Assembly: GCA_023376005.1 (NCBI GenBank)
Contig: CM042139.1
Location: 141,876,535 to 141,940,534 of the forward strand
DNA length: 64,000 nucleotides
Source: Doryteuthis pealeii
Taxonomy: Eukaryota > Mollusca > Cephalopoda > Myopsida > Loliginidae
Reading direction: 5' to 3'
Shown here: positions 29,605 to 40,870 of the stretch, piece after piece
Layout of the letters: each line of letters opens with the position of its first letter
How positions within the stretch are numbered: the stretch's first letter is position 1
Notes under the pieces: generated by a model
The model's database searches: none
Told to the model about the DNA's origin: nothing
The model's input: only the letters and a program-made list of their open reading frames with translations
Translations under genes and position numbers: made by a program

Positions 29605-29890
29605 TTGATACCTAAATTTTCCATTTCGTGGGTATGACGTTAAAATGCATCTGGAGTATCCCCCATCACCATTACTTCCAGATTCACCCTAACCCGGAGT
29701 GTTAGTACCTGTTAGGGTCAGATGTATGGGTTAAATAGAAAAAAATAGTTTAAAACATTGAGTTTTTTAAAAAAATTTGAAATACCCATAACGATAGAAT
29801 AAAACAAAAACGTCTTCGGCATAGAATAACCCAAAAGGGGTTGACATGCCGTAAAACCCTTCCAATCAACCAACTAAGCAACCTAAATTT
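29605..29890 (-). repeat. Dispersed repeat R1 (minus copy)
   Basis: GGGTATGACGTTAAAATGC, CCATTACTTCCAGATTCACC, GTACCTGTTAGGGTCAG, ATGGGTTAAATAG and GGGGTTGACATGCCGTAAAA run in order. Confidence 0.75.
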
Positions 29891-30304
29891 TCCTCAGTGA
29901 ATGTTGATATCAATGTGGTATAAAATATTAACACCTTTATAATTAGTCACTTGATGCCGAGTCACATGCTATCCTTTCGAAAAAAAATTTATTAGGAATT
30001 ATTTTGAATAAATATGGAAAAATAATCGGTAATTAGCATTTCATAATTATCTCTCGTGAGAAATTATAAATATCGTGTCAGGATTAATTAAGTCCGCTTA
30101 TTATAATTATTAAATGTAAAAATTTAATTAGGAATTTCTTTATTTTATACGTTAGTGCATTTAAAAGAGTTGCACTATATTGTGCTATTTCTGTTGTGTA
30201 CTGGCTAGAAACGGAACACAAGCGAGTGTGCTGAAAGATTCTTGTCCCGAAAAGAAGAGGTTATTATAGAGCCATGAAACATTGATGCTATATCACATGG
30301 AGTT

Positions 30305-30530
30305 GCGTGCTGTAATGGTTATCACTGTAGGAATTGGATACTGCGACACGTTCAAATTCTGGACGAGTCTGCTTGCATTTTAGATGGGTGCTAATACCCT
30401 TGGGAAAGGGAGGGATCCAATAATCTGTTATGGACTGGGCGCTTTAACCGTGGTTAGGCAAACAGTCTTGGAGATTGGAAACTCTGATTCCTCTCATGAC
30501 CGTGTGAAACATCCTGCTATGAAGTGGATT

Positions 30531-30573
<43 letters not shown>
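30305..30573 (+). mobile_element. S1 SINE (plus) ending in (TA)n
   Basis: GCGTGCTGTAATGGTTATCAC (A-box region), CGTTCAAATTCTGGACG, GCTAATACCCTTGGGAAAGGG and GGTTAGGCAAACAGTC, with a shortened tail. A (TA)n array at 30535-30573 follows 10 bases after the last recognisable part. Confidence 0.65.
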
Positions 30574-30574
<1 letters not shown>

Positions 30575-30734
30575 CATATGCCCCTTTCTGTTTTAGTTAT
30601 TTGCCAATCTTTTCAACCCTTCAAAAATAAATCCTTCTGTTGTTGGACCTACTGAAAAGTATCTCCTCCAGATGCGTTTGACACTAAACAGCATTTGATA
30701 ATAGTTTTCCAGTTCTGGAACTCTGCCGAATGTC

Positions 30735-30815
30735 GAGTTGATCTTCATTGCCATTACTCCCAGGCCAACCTGAGTGGTAATAAATGTTAGGGCCCTAATG
30801 TATGAGTCAAAAAGA
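30735..30815 (-). repeat. R1 fragment (minus)
   Basis: TTCATTGCCATTACTCCCAGG and AATGTTAGGGCCCTAATG match the central part of R1. Confidence 0.6.
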
Positions 30816-30894
30816 TATATTTGAAAATTATAAATATTGGAATAGGAATACGGAAAAATATGCATTACTCTAATAAAAATCAAGCTACAGTGTA

Positions 30895-31145
30895 CTATTG
30901 TTGTGGTGTACCGGTCAAATGCAGTGTAGTGTCATACCCAGGGTACGTTGTATGGCATATAGCGCTAATGCCCTTGCGAAAAGTATATATCCAACTAGTA
31001 TTCCTCCAGTTATGGGTAAATAGTAGGGGGGCTTAGTATGACAACCGTTCTAGTAGAAGGAAAACTGTGAATTCAAGCCTGTTAAATTCCACTTTAAATT
31101 GAGCATGGGTTACATCCTACTCGTGCGGAGGGGTTGGTAAATACA
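30895..31145 (+). mobile_element. S1 SINE (plus)
   Basis: The head is diverged (GTACCGGTCAAATGCAG). The body has ATAGCGCTAATGCCCTTGCG and AGTTATGGGTAAATAGTAGG, and the tail GAATTCAAGCCTGTTAAATTC, TTACATCCTACTCGTG and GGAGGGGTTGGTAAATAC. Confidence 0.68.
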
Positions 31146-31174
31146 TACCCTGAACACATAGAAAATTTAGTTTT

Positions 31175-31390
31175 GTTTCTTTGTTTATTGGCATATCAAC
31201 CGTTCTGCATTATTTAAATCTAAAGCCATCTTTCAGACAAGAATAGTAGTGATCTTATTTAACCCACAAGTGGGAAGCAATGAGTTTCATAAATTTTTCT
31301 AAGTGTATTAGTCCGGAATTAAACGTAATAGCGCGACTGGGGTTCGATCTCGCAGTCAAGAACGTTATCCACAACACCACGGGAAATCCA
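31175..31390. repeat. R1 head fragment and a tRNA-like B-box remnant
   Basis: TTGGCATATCAACCGTTC and CTTATTTAACCCACAAGTGG (R1, plus) are followed by a minus-strand block with GAGATCGAACCCCAG and GTGGTGTTGTGGATAACG, which looks like a further tRNA-derived SINE head. Too short to classify. Confidence 0.4.
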
Positions 31391-32335
31391 CAAAACATAG
31401 AAAAAGAAGGTAAGATAAAATACCAATAAAAGAATACATTGTGTGAAATGGTTACTGATAAACTAAAAAAGATTTGATGGATAATTAGAAGTAAACAAAA
31501 AAACGTAATTGGTTGTTTGCGTGATATTGAGAAGCGATCTAAGAATGTGCCTATAAAAAGAAGATGAAACTCGGGAAAGAAAGAATGAAAGAATCATAAC
31601 AATGGGATGATAAAATAAATGGAAAGTGTTTAGTTCTCTGGCCCGGAAAAATAGAAGCGCATAAACAATGCGTCGGTGTAAATTCGGGATATCCATTTAA
31701 CGCTAACCTATAACTCGATAATGGCAATTGTAATGTCCATCGAAGGAAGCCACTAGTTAGGGATAGTTCTTTAGCTTTCCGCTATTATCGGAACGGTCAC
31801 TTGAAGTAGAAATTATTTCATGCCAAAGCTGTCGTAAAAGGGAATTGAATTTGATGCGCCGGTCTTCCGTTTATGACTGTAGACGTGCGGAATCTGCCAA
31901 AATTCAGATTAACTGCCAACTTGTGACCTCCGACGGTGCACAAAGTTGTGTAGAGCCGATGACCGAAAGAGTAAAATAGCCAAAAACTGACGAAACGGAA
32001 ACATCTATTTGATTAGGTCAAATGAAAGACTTTTATCTCGAACGCGTCTTCGTGAAAACCAATATTTGATTTTTCACCGCGATGACACATCGGCAAGTAT
32101 TAGATCGAGGTACAGAAGTGTCATATTGAGAGAATAAAGCTAATGCTTTTATCTAAGAAATGGATAAACTTTATCTACTATTGATATTTTCATAATTACC
32201 AATGTTTATTGTTAATTCAATGAATATTTGCATTGGTGATCTGCCACAGTTTACTTTACAAAATGTCTATGTGCATAACTCCCATCTACCAATAATTGCT
32301 CTCAGTAATCTCTAGTTTTAAATTTCTAAATAATG
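31391..32335. other. No recognised feature
   Basis: Non-repetitive sequence with moderate GC near 31740-32060. No reading frame with a domain. Confidence 0.35.
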
Positions 32336-32339
32336 AGGA

Positions 32340-32650
32340 GTGTCATTCATTGACATTACTCCCAGGTCCACTCGCACCTTTAGTGGGCCAAATAGATATG
32401 TTTTAAAATTATTCATATGCGATAGGACCGTGTGCAAAGTTGTTGGTGAAGTGGTCTATTGTCGATATCAGCCGGACAGCAAGAGAATTTATCCCCTTTT
32501 CGCTAGCGCCAGACTAGGGGTATTGTTTTTTCTGATGTCAGCTCACCACCTTACTGAACAGATCAGATTATCCGATCTGTGGTGCTCATATGCTGAGTTG
32601 GCGGGGATCAGTATTGAACCAGGAACTTTGCGATTCTTAGGGCGGTGAAC
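32340..32650 (-). mobile_element. R1 fragment and S3 SINE (minus)
   Basis: 32340-32405 is the R1 centre (TTGACATTACTCCCAGGTCC). 32425-32650 is S3 in reverse: forward CGATATCAGCCGGACAGCAAG, CATATGCTGAGTTGGCGGGG and TATTGAACCAGGAAC are the reverse complements of the matching blocks at 20898-21050. Confidence 0.62.
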
Positions 32651-32784
32651 AGGTGTAAACAAAGCTGTTTGTAGCCTACGATAATTACTCTAGAAATATA
32701 ACATCATCAGCATCTCTTTCACGGGCAGACATGCTTGAATGGTGCTGAGAGATCGCTTACAACTTCCTTTTAAAGTGTCCAGGG

Positions 32785-33000
32785 TATGACGTTAAACTGC
32801 ATCTAGTGGTGAAGCTCCAATTCTGGATCTCTGGGGACTGTGGAGTACCCCTTTATTGGAATTACTCCGAGGTTTCCTCTCACTCTGGAGTGGTAGTATT
32901 TGTTAGGGTCCGATCTATAGATTAAATAGATTAAAAAATGAGTTCTAAAAATTTGTTAAAAAAATGAATACTCAACAAGAATGAATAAAAGTTGAGTTAA
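32785..33000 (-). repeat. Dispersed repeat R1 (minus copy)
   Basis: GTATGACGTTAAACTGCATC, CTCCAATTCTGGATCTCTGG, GAATTACTCCGAGG and GAGTGGTAGTATTTGTTAGG run in order. Well preserved in this half. Confidence 0.75.
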
Positions 33001-34588
33001 GACTCTATCAGGGCCAGATGTATAATCTGTTCGGGAATGGGAGTAATAAAAGAGTGTACAACAAAAAATGTAGTTGTGTTGTTTCTTGATTAAACTTTAA
33101 AATATGAAACGCATAGAATCAGACAACCCTGGTGAAAAAGAACCCCTACAACACGATGAAAAACATGAGATAAAGAATAATCCCGATAAGAACCGGTGAA
33201 AAATGTAGTGTGAGAAGCAGAACTAATGCCTACTTGAAGCCGCTCAAAGTGGATCTCTCACCACTGCAATCCAACCGCAAGCCACTAGCAGCGGTTCTCA
33301 CATGTGTCACTTGTTTACACTGAAAAATTACAATGTGACCACCCCTGCCATCTTTTGTTGTGTCTGTGAACTTTTGTAATAGGGTATATATCAATAAAAG
33401 TTGTTATAACAGTGGGGGGATATCTGGTAGGCAAAGAGTTAAGAACGAGTATGCAACACTCGCTCCTCCAGCTGTGTAAGTATACCTAACATTAAAAAAA
33501 GAATTTAATTTATGTTAAGTATTTCTGAGCGTAAAATATCGTTATATTTGTTGCATTTGTAGAATCGTTTCTTTAATATAGAATAACTTCCTTCAATTCG
33601 TTATATATCAGCTTCTTTTTTACCCGATTCACTTAGATATCAACGTAGCATTCTCCTTGGAGTTACAACTGATTGTTCGCTGGCGTCCCTCAGAAAAACA
33701 AACTTGACCAAGAAATGCTTACAAATCAGACTAAGTGCTCCTTTCTTCAAGCAGTCAGTATATCTCATTTTAAGCTCAGAGACTTTTCCCGTGTCGATTC
33801 CTAAATAGAAATTCTTTTAACAATAGAAAGAAAATAGTAATTGCTACAATTATTCAGTATAATAGCAGTCAACAGAAGGACATGAGTTGCTGGTAGTTTG
33901 AATTTCGTTACGTACTCATCGTCAAGATACCAGGACTCGCAGACAGTTTTAGAGAAAAAATTAATCGATATTTGTATGATCGAAACCAGATTTCTTTTTC
34001 TTTTCAATTTGGTAAATCGAAGCCTTCCCTGGCTGAATGGCTACGACCTGTCAGACAAATGATGTCAGTAAATAGGTCTAGTCTTGCTGATCGTGATCAC
34101 GTTTCTCATGGTGTGCAACCTAAAATCTCTCGGCTAAATGACAAGATAAACGAATACTGTCAAGTTTGGTTGTGTGAGTTAGAGCTACTTTAAATAAAGG
34201 TGATCCAGTTTTTATACCAATGTTTTTGGGCTGTAAAAGATGTAAAAGATGTAAAAGATGACAGAATGAGATTAAGTACAAAAGTACACCTGAAAGTTAT
34301 ATCAGCTGTGAAAGCGAAGTTTATAATTTACACCAACCAACAACAAAAAAAAAAAGAAAAAGAATTCTTCATATACTTTGTATCTGTTCAGTTTTCTATG
34401 CTTGAAGATTGTATAAATGAGGAAATACAAGGACTTTCAAAAAGGTAATGCCATTCATTTAGGGTTTTTTGATGTTTGTTGTTTGTTTTTGTTGTTGGTT
34501 GTCTGTTTCTCTTTTTTATTTTGTTTGAATTGAAAATCTATTGATCCCTGTTTTCCCAAATTCAGTTTTGGTTTGTCTGAAGATATCA
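33000..34588. other. No gene supported; weak open frames
   Basis: Frames at 33972-34193 and 34200-34448 (plus) are adjacent but show no domain, splice pattern or start context I trust. A (TGTAAAAGA)n tract of three units lies near 34238-34262. An AATAAA word is at about 33390. Confidence 0.35.
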
Positions 34589-34589
34589 A

Positions 34590-34775
34590 TGTTTGATTTT
34601 AACGGCATGCAAACCCATCTAGAGCTATTTTATGCCAAAAGGTTAGGGAACTGTGTTTATATGTATATTTATTGTCTGTTTGTTTAATAATTGCTCTTTC
34701 TTACATGGACGATCACCCCGGGTCAAAGTGGACCTGGAAGTAGTGGCATTGGTGGGGTACACCACTAACGAAGAA
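34590..34775 (+). repeat. R1 (plus, internally deleted)
   Basis: TTTTAACGGCATGCAAACCC, GCTATTTTATGCCAAAAGG, then CCCCGGGTCAAAGTGGACCTG and GGGGTACACCAC. The T-rich middle is shortened. Confidence 0.65.
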
Positions 34776-35032
34776 AAGTTAACATTAGTAAGAAAAATAC
34801 AAACCAATACATTTAGTATGTAGATATATTAAGTTCTTTTTAACATTTAATGGCTTTACCATGGGGTTCGCTTTAGCAAAACAGTTCTTTTAGGCATGAT
34901 TTCTGACACTTACCTACTAAATGACATTGTTCAGTAAAAACGTTCAATAAAATGTTTTCCCACTGATTCCTCATTGCTTTCCACAACTTATCTTCATTAG
35001 AAAATATCTCACTAGATAGCTTTCGTCTTATA

Positions 35033-35460
35033 ATCATCATCATCATCTACATCATCATCATCATCATCATCATCATCATTACCAAGAGGTCACACTGGCA
35101 GCACCGATATCTATGATTTTCTCTCCACCCGTCGCTATCGTTCATCACCTCTGAGAGGTTCGCCGCATCCAGAATCTACACAGTACTGGTATAGGTTTTT
35201 GCTGTTTGGCTTACACTACGGGTGAACGTCACTTATGAGTTCGTCCTTGGTCCTCCAGCAATTTCAAGCATGCCTTGTTCTTCTTAATCAGATGGTTTGT
35301 ATGACAGAGTACAAGTGACCGTTCAGCTGCTTGTTGTGGTGTGCTTCTTCCAAGAGAGAACGCAGCATTTTTGTGTAGTTCCTGTCTTCTCCAACAGTGT
35401 CCGGCATCTATTGTTCCTCTTATTAGAGTGGTTTTAAATTTGGACGGTGAACAGACCTGA
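35033..35460 (-). mobile_element. RTE-type LINE 3' end with (ATG)n tail
   Basis: Forward (ATC)n at 35033-35080 is the tail. The adjoining words GATATCTATGATTTTCTCTCC, CGCATCCAGAATCTACACAG and CACTTATGAGTTCGTCCTTGG match 24640-24840 in order and orientation. The upstream part to 35460 contains a second piece of the same end (TCTTCTCCAACAGTGTCCGGC), so there is a local rearrangement. Confidence 0.65.
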
Positions 35461-36880
35461 GCATCATATATAAGGAATTGTTTGGTTAAAATTTAAATGT
35501 ACTTATATAATACAATATAACAATATACAATGAAATTAAAATATACAGAAATACGTAGGGGAATGCCGTAAGAAAAATAATCAACTGATTAATGATAATC
35601 ATAAAATAGGGGACGAGGATTCAAAGTCAATCAATGAATAACAGAAAATGACTCCGCTTAGCGTAGCCAAAAAACAGCCGGAAATTCTTTCTTTCTTCTC
35701 CCAAGTTTGACACCAAGTTCACTGGCGGGAACGTCATCAGTTTACCAGCTCTAATTATGCTGATTATGTTATTATAAACATCTCTCTATCTCTCTATGTG
35801 TTGACGACTACTAGGGCTATTGGCGGTCATAAAAAAACTTGTTGACAAAATAAAAGAATTGCATTCGAGTTTGTTTTTAAAAGCCAGCACAGGGTTACCC
35901 GAGATCGTAATTTGAGTCGTTTTCACACAAAAAATAGCCCATTTATAAGAAACAAAACCCAGTAGGTTACACTCAACACAGAGACAGGACTTTACCGGTA
36001 TAAGTTTTATTCTCCTCGCTATCCGATCCACAAGATCGTGGTGTACGAAGATTAGAAACACAGAGCTCATCTGCCCGACGGGGCAATAAACTTTACGAGA
36101 CTACCTCAACAACTGATAGCCCTCAGTGACTAACCGAATCTATAAACACAAACTCGCCAAATCCGTCTTGTTAAATCGTATTCCGTCACTTTACTTGCTT
36201 CCACCTCTTTGGCTTCCAACCAAATACCTACGTTTACTTAACCGCACCTTTGTGTCAGACCAGCTGCATTTTTTATGGTTGATCAACGGCCTTTTCCGAA
36301 TCTACTAAAAGAAGATCCTTAGATCTAATCTTCAACCTGAACAAAGGATTGCCAGATATATTGTTTCCGTTCCTATCTATTTGTGTGGTCATATTCCTTT
36401 ATTTGATTGTTGACCCTTTAAGATTTTCCGTTGCCTTTTTAAACATTTCTTTCAACGAATTAACATTGTGATTTTGATCCACAAAAAATACAAACAAATC
36501 AGTCGCATAACTTTTTTTAACGCAGTCTCTGTTAATAAGTGTCAAATAAAAATTAATATCCTTCTGTGTACCATAGACACTTCTCCGATTCCCATGGACT
36601 TTCTTGTTAGAATAAATCAACACCTAGCTCCAGGATAGTCTGACAGATTACAAAAAATTAATCTTCTTCGTTCGTTTCGGTACAATTCAAAGCTAATCTA
36701 CATAATATAATTTGGTATCTACGCAAAATATATACGTGTATATGTTGCATTTGTATGCGTGTGTGAGTGTATATGATTTGTGTGTGTATATTTTAGTTTT
36801 TAAATGAACGTTGAACATCGGTTCCTTGGTTGAATACTATTTTCTTAGTTAAGTTAGAAAACTAATTAAGATTTCTCACA
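35461..36880. other. No recognised feature
   Basis: Read on both strands without finding a domain or repeat match. Confidence 0.35.
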
Positions 36881-36881
36881 A

Positions 36882-36916
36882 ACACACACACACACACACA
36901 CATACACACACACACG

Positions 36917-36966
<50 letters not shown>
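36882..36966. repeat. Compound (CA)n-(TA)n array
   Basis: CA tract with single interruptions, then TA. The TA part is 17 bases downstream of the minus-strand hammerhead at 36984-37030. Confidence 0.9.
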
Positions 36967-36969
<3 letters not shown>

Positions 36970-36983
36970 TAAAATGTTATAGA

Positions 36984-37030
36984 CAGATAACCTACTCAAG
37001 TTTCACCATGTGGATCGTCAGGGCTAACTG
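36984..37030 (-). ncRNA. Hammerhead ribozyme, type I, GUA cleavage site
   Basis: Minus strand: CAGUUAGCC (stem I), CUGACGA (position 7 is free in hammerheads, so C is allowed), UCCACAUGGU (stem II), GAAA, stem III CUUGAG (C-G, loop UUGA), UA, then GGUUAUCUG. Stem I is nine positions long with one U-U mismatch and one G-U pair. Stem II is short (CC/GG with loop ACAU and a U-U pair at the base). The whole unit is 47 nt and is immediately followed by (TA)n. Confidence 0.72.
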
Positions 37031-37142
37031 CAATGAATTGATTAATTTAATCAATTAATTAATTAAGAACAAAAGCGGAAGTAAATAACAGCATAATCAC
37101 AGCTCCACAGAAAGATTGAGATGTTGGCCGTTGGGAATACAG

Positions 37143-37146
<4 letters not shown>

Positions 37147-37182
<36 letters not shown>

Positions 37183-37290
37183 GGGAGGTCGCCAAAGCGC
37201 TCGGGATGCAGGGAGAGGTTTTGCTCCAAGCTAACCTTGCCTGATGAACACATGATTACCTTACCTTTCGCGCAACAAATCATTTTGATT
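37147..37290. repeat. (TA)n array with a shared flank
   Basis: TA tract at 37147-37180. The flank contains ACACATGATTACCTTACCTTT, similar to ACATGATTACTTAACCTTTG after the (TA)n at 42150-42281. Both may be termini of one unnamed element. Confidence 0.5.
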
Positions 37291-38800
37291 GATTCCGAAT
37301 CGTTATGGCCCTGTTCAAATTCTTAATACATATTTTCAAAAATTAGACCATGCTGCACATTCACCTGTGCACCTGATAAATCACAGAAGGAGTGAAGCAT
37401 TACACAACGTGACAGCGCACGAACTACCAATCTGCTACCAACCAGAGCGGGTACATACCACGGATTGAAATGCTTCGTTCATGTGATTTACGTGCTGTGA
37501 ACTACCACGAATCAAAATAATGACACATTTTGACTATATATAATGTGATGTATGTTGGGAAACTTTTCTGGTTGTATTGGAAGTATAGAAAATATAAGCT
37601 AATTAATCATTACCAAAACTCAAAGTGATAAATATTGATATTTTATCATATTTATCAATCCTAATATTTCAGGCGATTCTACGCCTTTTGTCAAAGGCTT
37701 CTATAGGACGACTGCTTTATCTTTTCTTTTAATTTTAATTGTTTCTTCTATATAGGAAATGTATATGTAAGGTGTGAGTTGACCCACTATATATCTATAT
37801 TTATTTCTAAATTGAACTATTTTAAGTTTCAAATATATAGTAACCCCATTCCCGAAATCCAAAACTACTGTGTTCGTTTTAGCATCTTCTGTAAGCTTTC
37901 TTTCACAGGTTTTTTTTTTTTGTTATTATATAGCCAGCGTTCTAATGGCTAGCAGTAAAGAGGGAAGAAATACGGTCACTTTGTCGAAAATTCGCAATGA
38001 CGTAACTTTTCGAAAAGTGACACGACGGAAAGACAAAGAAGTTGTCAGTGTCATGCCAGCAAGCAGCTGAGGTCAGACACTGGGTTGTGACTGAAATAGT
38101 GAGATGACACCATGTAGTCAAGATGATCACAGTCAAAACGAGATAGGTAGCAGTCAGAAACTGCTAGGAAGCGAGAAGCAAAAATGATGATGCGATGAAG
38201 GAAACAGACGTCTCACTGTGGCTCTCCTACCTACCAAAAAACCTGAACATGCCAAAAGCACAATAATCTCCCAAAAGGAAGAACACGCTTTCAGGAAAAG
38301 GAAGATGAGTGGGATAAGTCGATAAAGGACAATCCGTGAACTATATTTTGTTGAGAGTCAAACAGACGAGAGCGACCTCGCGAAATGCTACAAGAAAGCT
38401 ACTGTAAGTATAATAAAGAAAATTAATTTGAGACAATTTATTCGTAGTGTAGGTAAATGGTGGGGACAGCGGTCAGTTCTGGCTTTGGACTGTTAACCCA
38501 TAACGAGAGTGGGTCATCTCACTCCTGACAATCTAATCTTACTTTTTACTCTTCCAGAAATACAAAAATATATAGGGAGTAGTTAATGAAATATATATAT
38601 AGAGGGGGAATTGACAGGCAGATGCAACGTAAGAGATGGGTTACTTTATTACTTAATTGGCAATTACTTATAATTGAAATAATGAACATTCTTTATTCAG
38701 TCAATCCTAGAACTAAGGAATCCTTTCGCATATATTCCATATCATTAAATTAAATAGTAAAACATTATTTAGGAGACAATCATTGGTTCATCCAGCTTCA
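37291..38800. other. No gene; one degenerate hammerhead-like fold
   Basis: The minus-strand segment at 37650-37712 has UUUGACAAA, stem AGGCG/CGCCU with loop UAGAAU, then GAAA. The core is changed at a required position (G8 to A), so activity is unlikely. The rest is anonymous. Confidence 0.35.
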
Positions 38801-38802
38801 TG

Positions 38803-38847
<45 letters not shown>

Positions 38848-38855
38848 TATATATA

Positions 38856-38924
<69 letters not shown>
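38803..38924. repeat. (AAT)n then (TA)n array
   Basis: About 45 bases of AAT/ATA repeat followed by about 75 bases of TA. Confidence 0.95.
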
Positions 38925-38926
<2 letters not shown>

Positions 38927-39479
38927 GTTTGCGTTGATTTACACATTTGCTTATTTAGTACTAAGAAAAAAACATTTCTTCCCAGTGAGAGACTGACTAT
39001 GTGTACAAATCTCATGTTTCTTTTACAAACGTTATGATGTTCTTGGAAAAGCTATTATCACCATTATGTATTTTCAGTCAGATTATAATTAGTGGCTTAC
39101 TCAAGAGATAAGCCAATACAAATATTACCTGATTCTCATTATTATGTGAAATTTTAGCAATGATACTGCCTGTATAGTTTTTAAAACTACGTCATCATTC
39201 AAATTACTCGAAGCCGTTCGAAACTGTTAAAAGCATAACAATAATGATGAATCAATTGTTTATCGTCATAATTTTGTTCTCTCATCATATGCACATTTCT
39301 TCTAGCTTTTACCTTTCTTTCGATTGTGTAGTATGATGGAAAGGTGTCGTCACTTTCTGAAAAATATTCTTCTTTTAGTAGGATTTTGGTTTGAATCGGA
39401 CAGGTATTTGGATATAAAACCTAAACACACACACATACATATAAACAGGCACACACACATTTTAGTTTTTAAATAAACG

Positions 39480-39520
<41 letters not shown>

Positions 39521-40242
39521 GTGTTACGGAATCAACGTGTGCTTCGTTGTCGGTGTATGTGTGGTATGTGATCGGAATCAAAATCCCGAAGACTGGGAGA
39601 TGCTGAGGGACAATCTATCCGTCTGGAAAAGTTATCTTCGATGGTTTTAAAGGATTTGAATTACGGAGAATCGCATCCTCGATATTGAACCAAGTATTTC
39701 GGTAACATGACCCGTCCTAGTTCTCGGAGACTCTTCAGCCTGAATATTTTTGTAACATCTGCAGTAGGTTATTGATATCAAAGGTGGTTTTGCCCTTTAT
39801 CTGAGTTTTCATCACTGGGAACAATCGTAGCCTGATTTTATACCGGTTCTTTCGCAGCAATCTACAGGTATTTCGTATCAATTCTGTGACACAGTATGCG
39901 GCTCTTAGACAGGTCTTACAAGCCATATAAGAGTACATGGTGTCTATATCAAGGCCAAATCCAATTCCTCAGCTTGGCACACATGCGGCACTGATTGCAA
40001 GGCAAACTTTATCTTTAAGACTCATATGCGTTCCCACAGGTGCTTTTTGTATTTTTTAAGGGTGGGGATGGCTTTCTTCTCCAAAAGGGTCAGTCCTTAT
40101 ATATAGAACTAAAAGAGTGAGAGAGAGTTAAATCAAGATTATTATACTTTTTTACATATTGAACTATTTTACATTAGCTCTTGAGTAAACATATCGAACG
40201 TTGTGATGATGAAATTATGATACTGTGGTATATCCACACGTT
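38925..40242. other. No gene; (TG)n tract
   Basis: A (TG)n tract at 39480-39514 preceded by a CA-rich part at 39421-39450. No coding signal. Confidence 0.4.
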
Positions 40243-40243
40243 C

Positions 40244-40295
<52 letters not shown>

Positions 40296-40296
40296 T
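40243..40296. repeat. (AAT)n array
   Basis: About 53 bases of ATA/AAT repeat. Confidence 0.95.
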
Positions 40297-40344
40297 CCTA
40301 TTTTTACTTACACTGTCAACGGGGATAGAAATAGGCTTCTGTAT

Positions 40345-40500
40345 ATTCTAGAATGACACTAAACTGCTATTTGTTGTGGGGCTCCAATTCTGGATATTTT
40401 GGATGTGTTGTATACACTGTTATTGCCATTACGTCATTACTATGACACCGAGTGGTAATATTTGTTATGGTGCCATCTGTGGAACAAATGGATCGGTTAA
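40345..40500 (-). repeat. R1 fragment (minus)
   Basis: GACACTAAACTGCTATTTG, GGGGCTCCAATTCTGGATATT and GTGGTAATATTTGTTATGG match R1. Its far end may lie at 41030-41075 (GTGGTTGATATACCG). Confidence 0.6.
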
Positions 40501-40754
40501 ACATTGTTCGTATGAAAAACATTTTTTAAATTAAAAAGATGTAAATATGAATTATAAGGTTCATTATTCCGTAATCATCAGACATAGAATTACCCTAAAC
40601 AATTGGAGATGCAATTAACAAGAAATTACCCTTTTTCTAACGCTTAGAATTTATCTAATTTGAAAATAGAAAAATAACTATATAATTTTCATTAATCCTG
40701 AAATTGCATATTCCGCTTTGTTGAAGTTTATTAATTGTCGTATACCCTGTCAGG

Positions 40755-40870
40755 TGATGTTGTAGAGGATACCGACTGCACCTCTGCACAGGAGTATGAT
40801 CCCCCAATGGGGACAATTGTTGGCTGTTTGTTGCGACCCGTAATGTCTGAGGACAGGATTGTGGTTGTTG
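40755..40870 (+). repeat. R2 fragment (plus)
   Basis: The reverse complement of this block carries CCCCATTGGGGGATC and GCAGAGGTGCAGTCGGTA, as at 12505-12560. The ACCCGTAATGTCTGAGGACAG side parallels 5640-5665. Confidence 0.55.

Noticed and set aside
33972..34448. Host exon pair
   Set aside because: Two adjacent frames without a domain, splice signals or codon pattern that I could trust.
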